A DNA stretch of 64,000 nucleotides from Rhodobacteraceae bacterium EhC02 (GCA_001650895.1 LXYH01000016.1:62001-126000), one strand, 5' to 3'; shown: positions 1 through 9,955, numbered from the stretch's first letter. Notes: a model not told the origin generated them from the sequence alone. Translations and numbers: made by a program.

Positions 1-317
1 GTGATGCCGCCGCCGCCTTCGGTGCCGGTGTTTATCGTCACATGTTCGCGGATACGGTTGCGCGCACCTATGATCAGGCGCGTATCTTCACCCTTGAATT
101 TCAGATCCTGCGGAATGCCCCCGACCACCGCGAAGGGATGGATCTGGGTCTTTTCGCCGATATCGGTCTGGCCGGACACGACCACATGGCTGTGCAGATG
201 CACCCCGTCGGCAAGACGGACCTGCGGGCCGATATGGCAGAACGGCCCGATCGAGACATCTGCGCCGATCTGCGCGCCGTCCTCGATGATGGCGGAAGGG
301 TGGATCCGGCTGGACAT
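1..317 (-). CDS. lpxA: UDP-N-acetylglucosamine acyltransferase, N-terminal part (3' end outside window)
   Basis: First enzyme of lipid A synthesis; it transfers a 3-hydroxyacyl chain from ACP to UDP-GlcNAc in the cytoplasm. The visible 105 codons start at the ATG at 317 and show hexapeptide repeats of a left-handed beta-helix (SSRIHPSAIIEDGAQIG, then VSIGPF and VVSGQTDIGEKTQIHPFAVVGG) and the LpxA-typical GIPQDLKFKGEDT and NRIREHVTIN stretches. It begins three bases after the fabZ stop, the usual fabZ-lpxA order, so it is the distal part of the long minus-strand envelope operon. The C-terminal helical domain is not in the window. Confidence 0.95.
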   Translation of the reverse strand, partial: MSSRIHPSAIIEDGAQIGADVSIGPFCHIGPQVRLADGVHLHSHVVVSGQTDIGEKTQIHPFAVVGGIPQDLKFKGEDTRLIIGARNRIREHVTINTGTEGGGGI

Positions 318-320
318 CGA

Positions 321-785
321 TTACTCCTTGGGCAGATCCATCATGGCGGTGAACTCGCATTCCGCCGCCATCTCTCCGTCAACCTCGGCCACGCCCTTGA
401 AGCGCCAGACCTTGCCGCCGGGTTTGCCGCGCAGCGTGGTCAGCGTCATGCGCAGCACATCGCCGGGCACCACCTTGCGGCGGAACTTGCAGCCGTCGAT
501 CGCCATGAAATAGACCAGCAGTTCCTTGTCGGCCATGTCCAGCGCCACGCCAACCATCACGGCGGCGGTCTGGGCCATCGCCTCGACGATGGTCACTCCC
601 GGCATGATCGGGTTTCCGGGGAAGTGCCCCTGGAAATGCGGCTCGTTCATGGACACGTTCTTGATCCCCACGGCCGAGGACGTGCCGTCGATATCGATCA
701 CCTTGTCCACCAGCAGGAACGGGTAGCGATGCGGCAAAATCCGCTGGATCATCAGGATATCGGCGCTTTTCAAAGGCTCAGTCAT
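321..785 (-). CDS. fabZ: 3-hydroxyacyl-ACP dehydratase FabZ
   Basis: Dehydrates 3-hydroxyacyl-ACP in type II fatty acid synthesis. It competes with LpxA for 3-hydroxyacyl-ACP, which fits its position directly upstream of lpxA. The protein is 154 aa, normal for the family, with the hot-dog fold signature: [11 protein letters not shown] at about 18-28 and the catalytic His54 in [11 protein letters not shown] with Glu68 in TIVEAMAQ. Start ATG at 785. It follows skp after 146 bases without another gene. Confidence 0.97.
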   Translation of the reverse strand: MTEPLKSADILMIQRILPHRYPFLLVDKVIDIDGTSSAVGIKNVSMNEPHFQGHFPGNPIMPGVTIVEAMAQTAAVMVGVALDMADKELLVYFMAIDGCKFRRKVVPGDVLRMTLTTLRGKPGGKVWRFKGVAEVDGEMAAECEFTAMMDLPKE

Positions 786-931
786 CTGCCCCCCGGGGTC
801 TTGCTTTCTGGTTCATCTGTTCCGGCAAGCAGGCGACCGATCCGACCCCTTCAGGCCCATGGGCCTGCCCGGCCATGCATCTCATGTCTGTCAGTAACAA
901 TTCGCCCCCGCAGGAGCAAGCGCATCGCGGG

Positions 932-1567
932 TCAGTCGCCTTTCGGCGCGGCTGGTGCCACTTGCGGCGGAACCGCGGTATCGGTGCCATCACCGATGCT
1001 GTCGTTGATCCTGCGGATCGCCTCATCCGTCACGTCGATGGCACTGCGGCTCATCACGACGCTGCGCGGGTCGATGATCACCACCGCGCCCGCGTCGATC
1101 ATCAACTGCTCCAGCACCGGGCGCGCCGCGGCGATGAACTGGCGCTGCGCCTCTTCGGTGCGCTGGGCAAGGGCCCGTGCCTTGGCGGTCTGTTCGGTCC
1201 TGATCCGCTGCACCTTGGTATCAAAGGCATCGGCCAGCGCGCGGAACGCCTCGGGGCTCATCGCGGGGCGGCGCTGGGTCAGATCCTTCTCTTCGGCCTC
1301 AAGCTCGGATTCGATCCTGCGATTCTCGACTTCAAGCCGCGCCCCGTCGGCTTGCAACGCCGCATCGAAGCGCCGCCCGAAGGCAGAGGCCGCAAACATG
1401 CGATCCTGATCAAGGGACAGGATCGGGCTGCGGATCAGCTGGCTTTCCTGTGCCGGCGCAGGCCCGCCAACAGGCAGGCACAGCGCGATCACACAGGCGC
1501 AGATCGCCCGCCATCCGGCCTGTCGACGATCAGCAATACCCATCGCGCCACGCCACCGGGGCCACAT
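932..1567 (-). CDS. skp: OmpH/Skp-family periplasmic chaperone
   Basis: Periplasmic chaperone that holds unfolded outer-membrane proteins on their way to BamA. The 211-aa product has an N-terminal signal peptide (hydrophobic stretch ending near PAPAQES), then a highly charged alpha-helical middle rich in Glu, Arg and Ala (about 80-150) expected to form the coiled-coil tentacles, and a short core. Its start ATG overlaps the bamA stop by one base (TGATG), so it is translationally coupled. An internal Met9 (1543) would give a tighter signal peptide and is an alternative start. Sequence conservation in this family is low; the call leans on position after bamA. Confidence 0.85.
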   Translation of the reverse strand: MWPRWRGAMGIADRRQAGWRAICACVIALCLPVGGPAPAQESQLIRSPILSLDQDRMFAASAFGRRFDAALQADGARLEVENRRIESELEAEEKDLTQRRPAMSPEAFRALADAFDTKVQRIRTEQTAKARALAQRTEEAQRQFIAAARPVLEQLMIDAGAVVIIDPRSVVMSRSAIDVTDEAIRRINDSIGDGTDTAVPPQVAPAAPKGD

Positions 1568-3954
1568 CAGAACCGCGTCGAGATGGTCAGATTGAATTTC
1601 TGCTCATCGTCGAAATCTTCTTTCTGAAGCGCTTTCGAGAAGTTGAAACGCAACGGCCCGATCACCGAATCCCAGAAGATCGAGACGCCCACCACATGCC
1701 GCAGCGAAAAATCGTCATAGATCGTATTGGCATTGGTCAGATCCAGATCCCAGACCGAGCCGACATCATAGAACAGACCGCCACGGATCCCGTATTCCTC
1801 GGGCAGGCCCAGCGGGAACTCGGCCTCAAGCTTGGCCACGGCATAGACATTGCCGCCAAGCGCGTCATTCACCTCGACGGCACCACCTGCGGCGGTGCGC
1901 ACCTCGCGCGGGCCGATCCCGTCGGGGGTGAAGCCGCGCATGATCGAGCCGCCGATCAGGAAACGATCGGTCACCCGGCTGGTTCCCGAAGTGAAGTTCA
2001 GCATGCCGCCTTCCAGCGTCGCGCGCAGCGTCACCTCGTCATTCAGGATCGAGGTCTGCGCCTGTGCGCGCGCGGTCGTCTTGACATAGGTGCTGTCACC
2101 GCCCAGCCCGGCGAATTCCTGGCCGAACTGCAGCAGGATGCCCGCATCCGGGTTCAGGCCGCTGCGACGGTTGTCAAAGCTGTAGGTATAGCCAAGCGCG
2201 CTGCTCCAGAGTTGCCCCTGATCCGCTTCATCGGCAAGCAGCGTCCCTGTGAATTCGTAGTTGCTGATTTCGACGCTTTCGACCTTGTAGAAGGCGCGCA
2301 ACCGGCCGCCCGCACTGACCGGAAAGGTCAGGCCGGGGCTGAAACGCGCAACGGCCGTGTCGTAATTCGCGAAGGAATTGTTGGTCTCGCGGTAGCCCAG
2401 TTCAAGATCCAGCGCCAGGTCGCGGCCCAGCAGGGCTGGTTCGGTAAAGCGGATCTCGTAGGTCTGGTTTTCCGCGGCGCCCGAGAAATCAAGCTGCAGA
2501 CGTTGCCCGCGGCCAAGGAAGTTGGATTCGCTGAAGCTGGCGATCAGCGCAAAGCCACCGTTGGTGCCATAGGCACCACCGAAGGACAGGCTGCCGGTGG
2601 GCTGTTCCTCGACTTCCACATCCACGATCACCTGATCCGGCGAGCTGCCTTCGCGCGCATTCACGCGCGCATCGCTGAAGAACCCCAGCGCGCGGATCCT
2701 CTCGGCGCTTTCGCGAATTTCACGCGGGTTGAAGGGGTCGCCCTCGACCACGCGGAACTGGCGCCGGACCACACGATCCAGGGTCGTGGCATTGCCTTCG
2801 ATGTCGATGCGTTCCACGAAAATGCGCGGACCGCGCACCATCGCGAATTCGACGTCAAGGGTCAGATCACGCTCGTTGCGCACGATCCGGGGTTCGACGC
2901 GCACGAAATTCAGGCCCTTCTGAATCGCAAGACGCTCCAGCCGGGCGATATTGTCCTCGACGATCATGGGCGAATAGACACCGCCTGCCCGCACATTCAG
3001 CGCCTCGCGGAATTCATCGGGGTTCACATCGGGCAGATCCGTCGTGGCCGTGATCTCGCCGAAGCGGAATTGCTGGCCTTCCTCGACGTTGAAGGTGACG
3101 AAAAACCCGTCCCGCTCCCGGGCCAGTTGACTGTTCACCGCCGTGGTGCGGAAATCCACGTAGCCGCGCGAGAAATAGAAATCCTGAAGCACCTGCTTGT
3201 CGAACTCGATCCGGTCCGCCACGAAGGTATCCCGCTGGATCAGCGCCCGCAGCAGGCCCGCCTGCTTGGTTTCCAGAACGCGGCGCAGACGCGAATCCGA
3301 GAAGACACGGTTGCCGACGAAACCGATCCGCTCGATCTCGACCAGACCGCCTTCGAATATTTCGAACACAAGGTCCACGCGATTGTCCGAACGGCGGATG
3401 ATCCGCGGATTGACCGACGCGGCAAGGCGGCCTGCCTGCGCATAGGCATCCGCAATGGCAGATGCATCGCGTTCCGCAGTCGACGGGTTGAAGACGCGCC
3501 GCGACTGCGACTGGACCACCGTTTCCAGCACCTCGGTCTTCAGGCGGCGATTCCCCTCGAAGCTGATCTGGTTGATCGTCGGAAACTCGGTCACGCTGAT
3601 CACCAGCATGTTGCCGCGCGGCTCCAGCGTGACCTCTTCGAACAGGCCGGACGCCAGGATGCGCTGATAGGCATCGTTCAGTTCGGCCGCCGACACAGTC
3701 TGGCCGCGCGCGATCCCGGCATAGTTGAGAATCGTTGCCGACTCGATCCGCTGGTTCCCGTCGATCTGGACGGAACTGAAACTGAAAGACTGCGCCCAGG
3801 CGGGTGCTGCGGGAATCGTTCCCAATGTCAGGCCTGCCACCAGAATTGGCGCAATCCATCCCGAAACGCGCCCTCGCGCGGCAGCCTGCGCCTTGCGGAA
3901 AGAAATATCGTCCCTGCTGCGAACGCGGCGCCGCCCACCCATCTCATTGGTCAT
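1567..3954 (-). CDS. bamA: Outer-membrane protein assembly factor BamA
   Basis: Central beta-barrel of the BAM complex, which inserts proteins into the outer membrane. The 795-aa protein has a positively charged leader and signal peptide ending near AWAQS (about 54), five POTRA domains (about 55-430, beginning FSSVQIDGNQRIE) and a C-terminal Omp85 barrel ending in a terminal Phe (TISTRF), the outer-membrane targeting signature. Length is typical for alphaproteobacteria. It lies between rseP and skp, as in most Gram-negative genomes. Confidence 0.97.
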   Translation of the reverse strand: MTNEMGGRRRVRSRDDISFRKAQAAARGRVSGWIAPILVAGLTLGTIPAAPAWAQSFSFSSVQIDGNQRIESATILNYAGIARGQTVSAAELNDAYQRILASGLFEEVTLEPRGNMLVISVTEFPTINQISFEGNRRLKTEVLETVVQSQSRRVFNPSTAERDASAIADAYAQAGRLAASVNPRIIRRSDNRVDLVFEIFEGGLVEIERIGFVGNRVFSDSRLRRVLETKQAGLLRALIQRDTFVADRIEFDKQVLQDFYFSRGYVDFRTTAVNSQLARERDGFFVTFNVEEGQQFRFGEITATTDLPDVNPDEFREALNVRAGGVYSPMIVEDNIARLERLAIQKGLNFVRVEPRIVRNERDLTLDVEFAMVRGPRIFVERIDIEGNATTLDRVVRRQFRVVEGDPFNPREIRESAERIRALGFFSDARVNAREGSSPDQVIVDVEVEEQPTGSLSFGGAYGTNGGFALIASFSESNFLGRGQRLQLDFSGAAENQTYEIRFTEPALLGRDLALDLELGYRETNNSFANYDTAVARFSPGLTFPVSAGGRLRAFYKVESVEISNYEFTGTLLADEADQGQLWSSALGYTYSFDNRRSGLNPDAGILLQFGQEFAGLGGDSTYVKTTARAQAQTSILNDEVTLRATLEGGMLNFTSGTSRVTDRFLIGGSIMRGFTPDGIGPREVRTAAGGAVEVNDALGGNVYAVAKLEAEFPLGLPEEYGIRGGLFYDVGSVWDLDLTNANTIYDDFSLRHVVGVSIFWDSVIGPLRFNFSKALQKEDFDDEQKFNLTISTRF

Positions 3955-4184
3955 CGGTCAACCCAGTCATGCATTTATGTTGACCAAGTGAGTATCGGCA
4001 TTGCGGCCCGTTGTCAAAAGCCCAGACGCCTCAAAGCGCGTGCAACACAACAGGTTGTGCCCGTGCCCCGCGCAATTCCGGGTCAAGGGCGTTCAGGCCG
4101 TGGTTCACCACCCGCAAAAGCCCCGCGCAGGCTGTGCCGCGCGTGGCGTCGTGGTGATGGAGGAATGCAAGACGGAATGCCGGA

Positions 4185-4310
4185 TCAGAGCAGGTTCAGA
4201 AGGGTGCCGACATTCAAGGCCAGGATGATCGTACCCAGATACAGGATACGGTCCCAGTTCAAGGACAGGATAAGGCCAAGACCACGTCCGCTTTTCTGGA
4301 TCATTTCCAT
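4185..4310 (-). CDS. Small single-span membrane peptide between rseP and bamA (41 aa)
   Basis: A 41-codon reading frame starting MEMIQKSGRGLGLILSLNWD and ending with a hydrophobic segment (YLGTIILALNVGTLLNLL). It looks like one transmembrane helix with a short positively charged N-terminus. It lies inside the 465-base space between rseP and bamA on the operon strand, with a possible ribosome binding site GGAAAG about ten bases upstream. I do not recognise a named family. A role near the BAM complex or RseP is suggested only by position. The remaining parts of this gap (3955-4184 and 4311-4419) show no further convincing gene. Confidence 0.55.
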   Translation of the reverse strand: MEMIQKSGRGLGLILSLNWDRILYLGTIILALNVGTLLNLL

Positions 4311-4419
4311 GGGATCACACTTTCCAAACTCGTTTCACGCATCTCGATAGCCCAGGATTATGGCCATATTTTGACGCCGAAGCCTTTCGGAAGACAGTCC
4401 GCACCCTGATCCCGCGGAA

Positions 4420-5763
4420 TCAGGGGCAGAAGATATCGTTGCTCAGTGCGAAGACCATCAGCGACAGGATGATGGTCAGACCTGCGGCCATCAGCACCCG
4501 CAACACCTTGTCGCTGGGCGGTTTTCCGGCCACGGCCTCATAGGCGTAGAAGACCAGGTGCCCCCCATCCAGAACCGGGATCGGAAAGAGGTTCAGAAGA
4601 CCTACAGCCGTCGACAGGACCGCGATGAAATAAATGAAACTTTCTGTGCCCTGGCTGGCCATCGCGCCCGAGACTTCGGCGATTCCGATCGGCCCGGACA
4701 TGTTGCAGGTGCTGATCGCGCCCGTCACCATGTGATAAAGACCGGACAGCGAGCCGCGGATGATCTCCCACATGCTGGCCACGCCATTCGTGAAGGCATC
4801 CATGAAACCGGGGGTTTCCGTCATCGGATCGAAGAACAGCCCGCCGATGATGCCGATCCGCCAGTTCGTCTCGAAACCGCCGCCATCCTGGGGCTCGTCC
4901 ACGCGACGCGGAGTCAGGCTGACCTGCAGGGTCTGATCGCCACGGCGCACGTCCAGCAGCAAGGGCGCGCCTTCCGTGCCCTCGACCTTCTCGCGCAACT
5001 GGCGGAAGGCGAAGATCGGATCGCCATCGACAGCAAGAATGACATCGTCCGGTTCCAGATCGGTCGCCATGGCCGCAGATTGCGGGGCAAGCTGGGTAAT
5101 GACCGGGGGCATCGGATGCGGGCCTTGCACCGTCACCTCGCGCCCGTCGCGCAGCACGGTGTAATCCATCAGCGGCACCGCCGGCAGCGCGGCGGTCAGG
5201 TCGGCAAACCCCGCCTCGCCCGCCTGTGGCAGCGCGCGCCCGTCGATCGCCAGGATAACGTCGCCGGGTTGCACCTCATGGGCCACGGCGACGGGGCGCA
5301 ATTCGCCCACCGTCAGCGGATCCACCGCAACGCCGCGCGTCATGCCGATGGCGGTAAAGACGATGATGGCCAGCACGAAGTTGAAGATCGGACCCGCCGC
5401 GACCGTCGCCGTCCGCGCCCAGAGCGGCGCGCCATGCATGGTGCTGCGTTTCTCGGCCTCGGTCATGGCGCGGATCGCCTGACCATCGGTTCCGGCCGAG
5501 GCCGCATCCGCATCGCCGCGAAACTTGACGTATCCGCCAAGCGGCAGCAGCGCGACCTGCCATTTCGTTCCCCGTTTGTCGACGCCCGAAAAAAGCACCG
5601 GCCCGAACCCAAGCGAAAACACATCCGCATGGATGCCGGACCAGCGCCCGACAATGTAGTGGCCGTATTCATGCACCGCGACGATCACCGACAGCGCGAC
5701 CACAAAGGCCGCGAGAGTCATGGCGAGCCCGCCAAACTGGGGAAGAAAAGAAACGATATCCAA
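4420..5763 (-). CDS. rseP: Site-2 zinc metalloprotease RseP
   Basis: Intramembrane protease of the RseP (M50) family, which cleaves anti-sigma factors and remnant signal peptides in the inner membrane. Visible features are the zinc-binding HEYGH (residues 31-35) in the first transmembrane helix, a PDZ region with GDVILAIDGRALP and DDVILAVDGDPIF (two PDZ-like halves, about 165-290), and the second zinc/active-site motif NLFPIPVLDGGHL in a C-terminal transmembrane helix. The 447-aa length is normal. It follows dxr with 36 bases between. Confidence 0.95.
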   Translation of the reverse strand: MDIVSFLPQFGGLAMTLAAFVVALSVIVAVHEYGHYIVGRWSGIHADVFSLGFGPVLFSGVDKRGTKWQVALLPLGGYVKFRGDADAASAGTDGQAIRAMTEAEKRSTMHGAPLWARTATVAAGPIFNFVLAIIVFTAIGMTRGVAVDPLTVGELRPVAVAHEVQPGDVILAIDGRALPQAGEAGFADLTAALPAVPLMDYTVLRDGREVTVQGPHPMPPVITQLAPQSAAMATDLEPDDVILAVDGDPIFAFRQLREKVEGTEGAPLLLDVRRGDQTLQVSLTPRRVDEPQDGGGFETNWRIGIIGGLFFDPMTETPGFMDAFTNGVASMWEIIRGSLSGLYHMVTGAISTCNMSGPIGIAEVSGAMASQGTESFIYFIAVLSTAVGLLNLFPIPVLDGGHLVFYAYEAVAGKPPSDKVLRVLMAAGLTIILSLMVFALSNDIFCP

Positions 5764-5799
5764 GTGTCGGTCCTGCTTTCTGATCTGGGGGCTGTGCTG

Positions 5800-6972
5800 T
5801 CAGCCCGCTTTCGCCTGCATGGCCTCATCCGCCCTTATCCGTGCGAGATGGTCCACATGGGCGACGGTATCAAGGGTGATCTCGGCATCAATGAGGCCGC
5901 TTTCGGATGACATTCGTGTCAGAACGTCCTCGACCACGCCCGCCATGTCCAGAAATCCGATGCGGCCCGCGATGAAGGCATCCAGCGCCCGCTCCTTGGC
6001 GGCGTTGAACACGGCGCCCGACAGCCCGCCCCGCTGCATCACATCGCGCGCAAGGCGCAGGGCGGGATAGCGCGCGGGATCGGGGGCGCGGAAATTCAGC
6101 GTCCCGATGGCGGCAAGATCCAGCCGCGCGACCGGCAGATCGCGCCGCTCGGGCCAGTGGAGCGCATAGCCGATGGCATGACGCATGTCCGAGGCCCCCA
6201 CATGCGCCATCAAGGCCCCGTCACGGAACCCGACCAGCGCATGCACCAGCGATTCAGGATGCAGAATGACCTCGATCTGGTCGGGATAGACACCAAAGAA
6301 CTCTCTTGTTTCAATGACTTCCAGGGCCTTGTTGAACATCGATGCGGAATCGATCGTGATCCTCTGTCCCATGTCCCAATTGGGATGGCTCGACGCCTCG
6401 GCCAGGGTCGCGCCCGCCAGGCGCTCCAGCGGCCAGTCGCGGAACGCACCGCCGCTGGCGGTGATGATGATCCGCTCGACCGCGGCGATATCCTCGCCCG
6501 CAAGGGCCTGGAAGATCGCGGAATGCTCGCTGTCCACGGGCAGGATGCGCGCGCCGTGCCGCGCCGCCGTGGCCATCAGCAAGGGGCCTGCCGTCACCAG
6601 CGATTCCTTGTTGGCCAGCGCCAGGGTCCCGCCATGTTTCAGCGCCTCCATCCCCGGTGCAAGCCCGGCGGCCCCCACGATCGCGGACATGGTCCAATCG
6701 GCCGGACGCGCCGCCGCCTCGATCAGCGCCGCCTGCCCGGCCGCCGCCGCGACCCCGGATCCGGCCAGCGCCGCGCGCAGATCCTCCAGCAGATCGTCAT
6801 GCGCCGTGACCGCGACCTGCGCCCCCAGACGCCGCGCATCGGCGGCAAGCCGCGCGATGTTGCGCCCCCCGGTCAGGGCCACCACGTCATAGTCATGCGG
6901 CGCTCGCGCGATCAGGTCGAGCGTGTTCTGCCCGATCGACCCGGTTGATCCAAAGACAGTGACCCGCTTCAT
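5800..6972 (-). CDS. dxr: 1-deoxy-D-xylulose 5-phosphate reductoisomerase
   Basis: Converts DXP to methylerythritol phosphate using NADPH, the committed step of the MEP isoprenoid pathway. The 390-aa product has the NADPH-binding GSTGSIG at residues 8-14, LANKESLV, and the metal/substrate segment LPVDSEHSAIFQ. Its product feeds the UppS reaction encoded two genes upstream. The start overlaps the cdsA stop by four bases. Confidence 0.97.
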   Translation of the reverse strand: MKRVTVFGSTGSIGQNTLDLIARAPHDYDVVALTGGRNIARLAADARRLGAQVAVTAHDDLLEDLRAALAGSGVAAAAGQAALIEAAARPADWTMSAIVGAAGLAPGMEALKHGGTLALANKESLVTAGPLLMATAARHGARILPVDSEHSAIFQALAGEDIAAVERIIITASGGAFRDWPLERLAGATLAEASSHPNWDMGQRITIDSASMFNKALEVIETREFFGVYPDQIEVILHPESLVHALVGFRDGALMAHVGASDMRHAIGYALHWPERRDLPVARLDLAAIGTLNFRAPDPARYPALRLARDVMQRGGLSGAVFNAAKERALDAFIAGRIGFLDMAGVVEDVLTRMSSESGLIDAEITLDTVAHVDHLARIRADEAMQAKAG

Positions 6973-7754
6973 GGCTGATCCGGCAGATGCCCGGCGATGA
7001 CCATGAAGAGCAGCACCAGAAGCGACGCCCCCAGCAAGCCGTCGAAACGGTCAAGCACCCCGCCATGGCCGGGGATCAGGCTTGAGCTGTCCTTGACCCC
7101 GGTGCGCCGCTTGACCGCGCTTTCCGCAATGTCACCCATCTGCGAGGCAAAGGATGCGATCATGCTGACCACCACAAGCGTGACCCCTGCCCCCGTCAGC
7201 GGCTGAAAGGCCAGACCCAGCGCACCCGCGCCGATCCAGCCGGCCACAGTGCCGGACCATGTCTTCTTGGGGCTGATCGCCGGCCAGAATTTGGGCCCCC
7301 CGATCATCCGCCCGGCAAAATATCCAGCCACATCGGTGACGACCACGACCAGCACCAGCCAGATCAGCCAGGTCAGGCCATCGGGCGTATCGCGCAGCAT
7401 CACAAGGCCATAGGCGCCCGCCATCACCACCGGCGCATACAGCAGGTACATCACCCTGTGCCGCGACACGGCGAGGCCGCCCAGCAAGACCGGCAGGATC
7501 AGCAGCACAGGCATTTTCAACAGGACCGCCCCCAGCACCGACGCCCCCGCCAGAAGGCCCAGACCAAGCGCCACACCCGCCGCCTCGCGCGCGACCATGC
7601 GCGCCAGTTCCCAGATCATCAGGCCGCAAACGATCACGATCAGTGACAGGAACCATGATCCGCCAAGCCAGATCTCGCCGGCCCCGACGGCCACCATCAG
7701 CAGCGACGAGGCGCTGCGCGTCTTGAGGTCTTCCCATTTCGAGGCTGCGGTCAT
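6969..7754 (-). CDS. cdsA: Phosphatidate cytidylyltransferase
   Basis: Makes CDP-diacylglycerol from phosphatidic acid and CTP in the inner membrane. The 261-aa protein is mostly transmembrane helices and carries the CDP-DAG synthase signature near its C-terminus (KDSSSLIPGHGGVLDRFDGL). It sits seven bases after uppS and overlaps dxr by four bases. Confidence 0.95.
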   Translation of the reverse strand: MTAASKWEDLKTRSASSLLMVAVGAGEIWLGGSWFLSLIVIVCGLMIWELARMVAREAAGVALGLGLLAGASVLGAVLLKMPVLLILPVLLGGLAVSRHRVMYLLYAPVVMAGAYGLVMLRDTPDGLTWLIWLVLVVVVTDVAGYFAGRMIGGPKFWPAISPKKTWSGTVAGWIGAGALGLAFQPLTGAGVTLVVVSMIASFASQMGDIAESAVKRRTGVKDSSSLIPGHGGVLDRFDGLLGASLLVLLFMVIAGHLPDQP

Positions 7755-7761
7755 CGGGCGC

Positions 7762-8547
7762 TCATAGCTTCACGCCGCCAAAACGTCGATCGCGCGCACC
7801 ATAGCCATGCAACAGCTTGGCGAATTCGGCGCGGGAAAAATCAGGCCAGAGCGTATCGACGAATTCATATTCGGCATAGGCGGATTGCCACAGAAGGAAG
7901 TTCGAAATCCGCGCCTCGCCACTGGTGCGGATCACCAGGTCAGGATCGGGAAGAACGTAAGTATCAAGGTACTTTGGCAGCGTTTCTTCATCCACATCAG
8001 CCGGATCGAGCCGCCCTAGGGCCACATCCTGGGCCAGCCGCTTGGTGGCGCGTGCCACCTCGTCGCGGCCGCCGTAATTCAGCGCGATCGTCAGATGCAC
8101 CCTGTCATTGCCCGCGGTCATCAGCTCCAGCTCGTCCATCAGCGCGACCAGCTTGTCATCCAGCCGCACGCGGTCGCCAATGAAGCGCACGCGCACGCCC
8201 TCGTCACGCAATTGTCGTGCCTCGCCAGTGATATAGCGGCGGAAGAGACTCATCAGACCGGCCACCTCGACCTGGGTCCGGCGCCAGTTCTCTGTGGAAA
8301 AGGCAAATATCGTCAAGTACTTGACGCCCAGATCGGGACAGGCCTCGACGATTTCGCGCACGCGGCGGGCACCGGCATGATGCCCGAACAGGCGCGGCCG
8401 CCCCCGCATCGTGGCCCAACGGCCATTGCCGTCCATGATGATGGCGACATGGCGCGGCCCCTGACCAGCCGGATCGAGAACCCCGACGCCGGCTTCACCG
8501 GAAGATGGCGCATCAGGGGAAAGGCTGTCAGAAGTCCGGCGCGCCAT
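7762..8547 (-). CDS. uppS: Isoprenyl transferase (undecaprenyl diphosphate synthase)
   Basis: Condenses isopentenyl units onto farnesyl diphosphate to make the undecaprenyl carrier for cell-wall synthesis. Catalytic Asp39 lies in HVAIIMDGNGRWA; further family motifs are YLTIFAFSTENW and the C-terminal PDLVIRTSGEARISNFLLWQ. I choose the ATG at 8547 because AAAGGG lies about eight bases upstream, giving 261 aa. In-frame ATGs at 8562 and 8577 are alternatives and would add up to ten residues. Confidence 0.95.
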   Translation of the reverse strand: MARRTSDSLSPDAPSSGEAGVGVLDPAGQGPRHVAIIMDGNGRWATMRGRPRLFGHHAGARRVREIVEACPDLGVKYLTIFAFSTENWRRTQVEVAGLMSLFRRYITGEARQLRDEGVRVRFIGDRVRLDDKLVALMDELELMTAGNDRVHLTIALNYGGRDEVARATKRLAQDVALGRLDPADVDEETLPKYLDTYVLPDPDLVIRTSGEARISNFLLWQSAYAEYEFVDTLWPDFSRAEFAKLLHGYGARDRRFGGVKL

Positions 8548-8581
8548 GAATGGCCCTTTCATGAGGCGGATCGACAAGTCC

Positions 8582-9148
8582 TCAGACCTGCATGATCTCG
8601 GCCTGTTTGCCTTCGAGTGCTGCGTCCACCAGTTTCGTGTAGCGGTCGGTCAGTTCCTGCACGGTGGTTTCCCAGAACTTCTGGTCATCCTCGGACATGC
8701 CCTTGGCCTTGGCCTTCTTGACCTGGTCCATCCCGTCGCGGCGCACGTTGCGCACCGCCACGCGGGCGTTTTCGGCATATTGCGCGGCCACCCGTGTCAG
8801 CTCGCGCCGGCGTTCTTCGTTCAACTCGGGGATCGGCAGCATGATGATCGTGCCGTTCAGCTGAGGATTGATCCCCAAACCGCTGTTGCGAATGGCTTTT
8901 TCAACAGCGCCGACCATCGACTTGTCCCAGACGTTGATGGTGACCATCCGCGGCTCGGGCACGTTGATCGTGCCGACCTGGTTGATCGGGGTCCGCTGTC
9001 CATAAGCCTCGACCACCACGGGTTCCAGCATCGAGGCCGAGGCGCGGCCCGTGCGCAGCGAGGCGAATTCGGTCTTCAGCGCCGCCATGGCGCCATCCAT
9101 CCGCCGCTCAAGGTCATCGGTATCGATCTCGAACTCTTCGTCAGACAT
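8582..9148 (-). CDS. frr: Ribosome recycling factor
   Basis: Splits post-termination ribosomes together with EF-G. The 188-aa protein starts [20 protein letters not shown] and contains the RRF hallmarks [20 protein letters not shown] and the two-domain length. Start ATG at 9148, with AAGGGAAA upstream, is preferred over the upstream ATG at 9184. Order pyrH-frr-uppS is conserved across bacteria. Confidence 0.97.
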   Translation of the reverse strand: MSDEEFEIDTDDLERRMDGAMAALKTEFASLRTGRASASMLEPVVVEAYGQRTPINQVGTINVPEPRMVTINVWDKSMVGAVEKAIRNSGLGINPQLNGTIIMLPIPELNEERRRELTRVAAQYAENARVAVRNVRRDGMDQVKKAKAKGMSEDDQKFWETTVQELTDRYTKLVDAALEGKQAEIMQV

Positions 9149-9205
9149 AATCGTGCATTTCCCTTGTAACGCCCCGGTTTTCACCCGGGTTTGGTCTATC
9201 TAGCC

Positions 9206-9955
9206 TCAACCGTGTACGGTTGTATAGGTGCCCCGGCCTGCCAGGATCCCCTTGAAACCGCCGGGTTCGTCCAGCGAGAAGACGATGATCGGCAGGTTGT
9301 TGTCGCGCGCAAGAGCGATGGCGCTGGCGTCCATCACGCCCAGGTGCTGCGCCAGCACCTCGTCATAGGTGACGCGCTCATAGCGTTTCGCATCCCCGTG
9401 TTTCTTGGGGTCCTTGTCATAGACGCCATCCACCTTGGTGCCCTTGAAGATCGCCTCGCAGGCCATTTCATTGGCCCGCAGCGTCGCGGCCGTATCGGTG
9501 GTGAAATAGGGGTTGCCCGTGCCCGCCGCGAAGATGCAGACACGCTTTTTCTCAAGATGGCGCACGGCACGGCGGCGGATATAGGGCTCGCAGACCTGGT
9601 CCATCGGGATAGCGCTGATGACCCGCGTATGTATGTTCAGCGCCTCGAGCGAGGATTGCATCGCCAGCGCGTTCATCACGGTCGCCAGCATCCCCATGTA
9701 ATCGGCGGTCGTGCGCTCCATCCCCTGGGCGCTGCCCTGCAGGCCGCGAAAGATGTTGCCGCCACCGATCACCATGCAGATCTCGACGCCCAGGTCATGC
9801 ACCGACTTCACCTCTTGGGCGATGCGCTGGACGGTGGGCGGATGCAGGCCGAATCCCTGGTCCCCCATCAACGCCTCGCCCGAAATCTTCAGCATCACGC
9901 GGCGGAACCTGGTCTGCACCGGCGGCATGGACTGGGGGGCGGCTTGGTCTGACAT
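9206..9955 (-). CDS. pyrH: UMP kinase
   Basis: Phosphorylates UMP to UDP. The 249-aa protein belongs to the amino-acid kinase fold: [12 protein letters not shown] near the N-terminus, [11 protein letters not shown], the Asp-rich [14 protein letters not shown] segment, and C-terminal [10 protein letters not shown]. The ATG at 9955 begins MSDQAAPQ; the frame is open for another kilobase upstream, but that stretch is antisense to miaA. First gene of the envelope operon, divergent from miaA over 114 bases that should hold both promoters. Confidence 0.95.
   Translation of the reverse strand: MSDQAAPQSMPPVQTRFRRVMLKISGEALMGDQGFGLHPPTVQRIAQEVKSVHDLGVEICMVIGGGNIFRGLQGSAQGMERTTADYMGMLATVMNALAMQSSLEALNIHTRVISAIPMDQVCEPYIRRRAVRHLEKKRVCIFAAGTGNPYFTTDTAATLRANEMACEAIFKGTKVDGVYDKDPKKHGDAKRYERVTYDEVLAQHLGVMDASAIALARDNNLPIIVFSLDEPGGFKGILAGRGTYTTVHG

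Noticed and set aside
42-4350. Long open frames on the plus strand opposite fabZ, skp and bamA (up to 966 codons)
   Set aside because: They are antisense shadows of high-GC genes; their products have no domain pattern and are rich in His, Arg and Gly as expected from reverse-strand codon structure.
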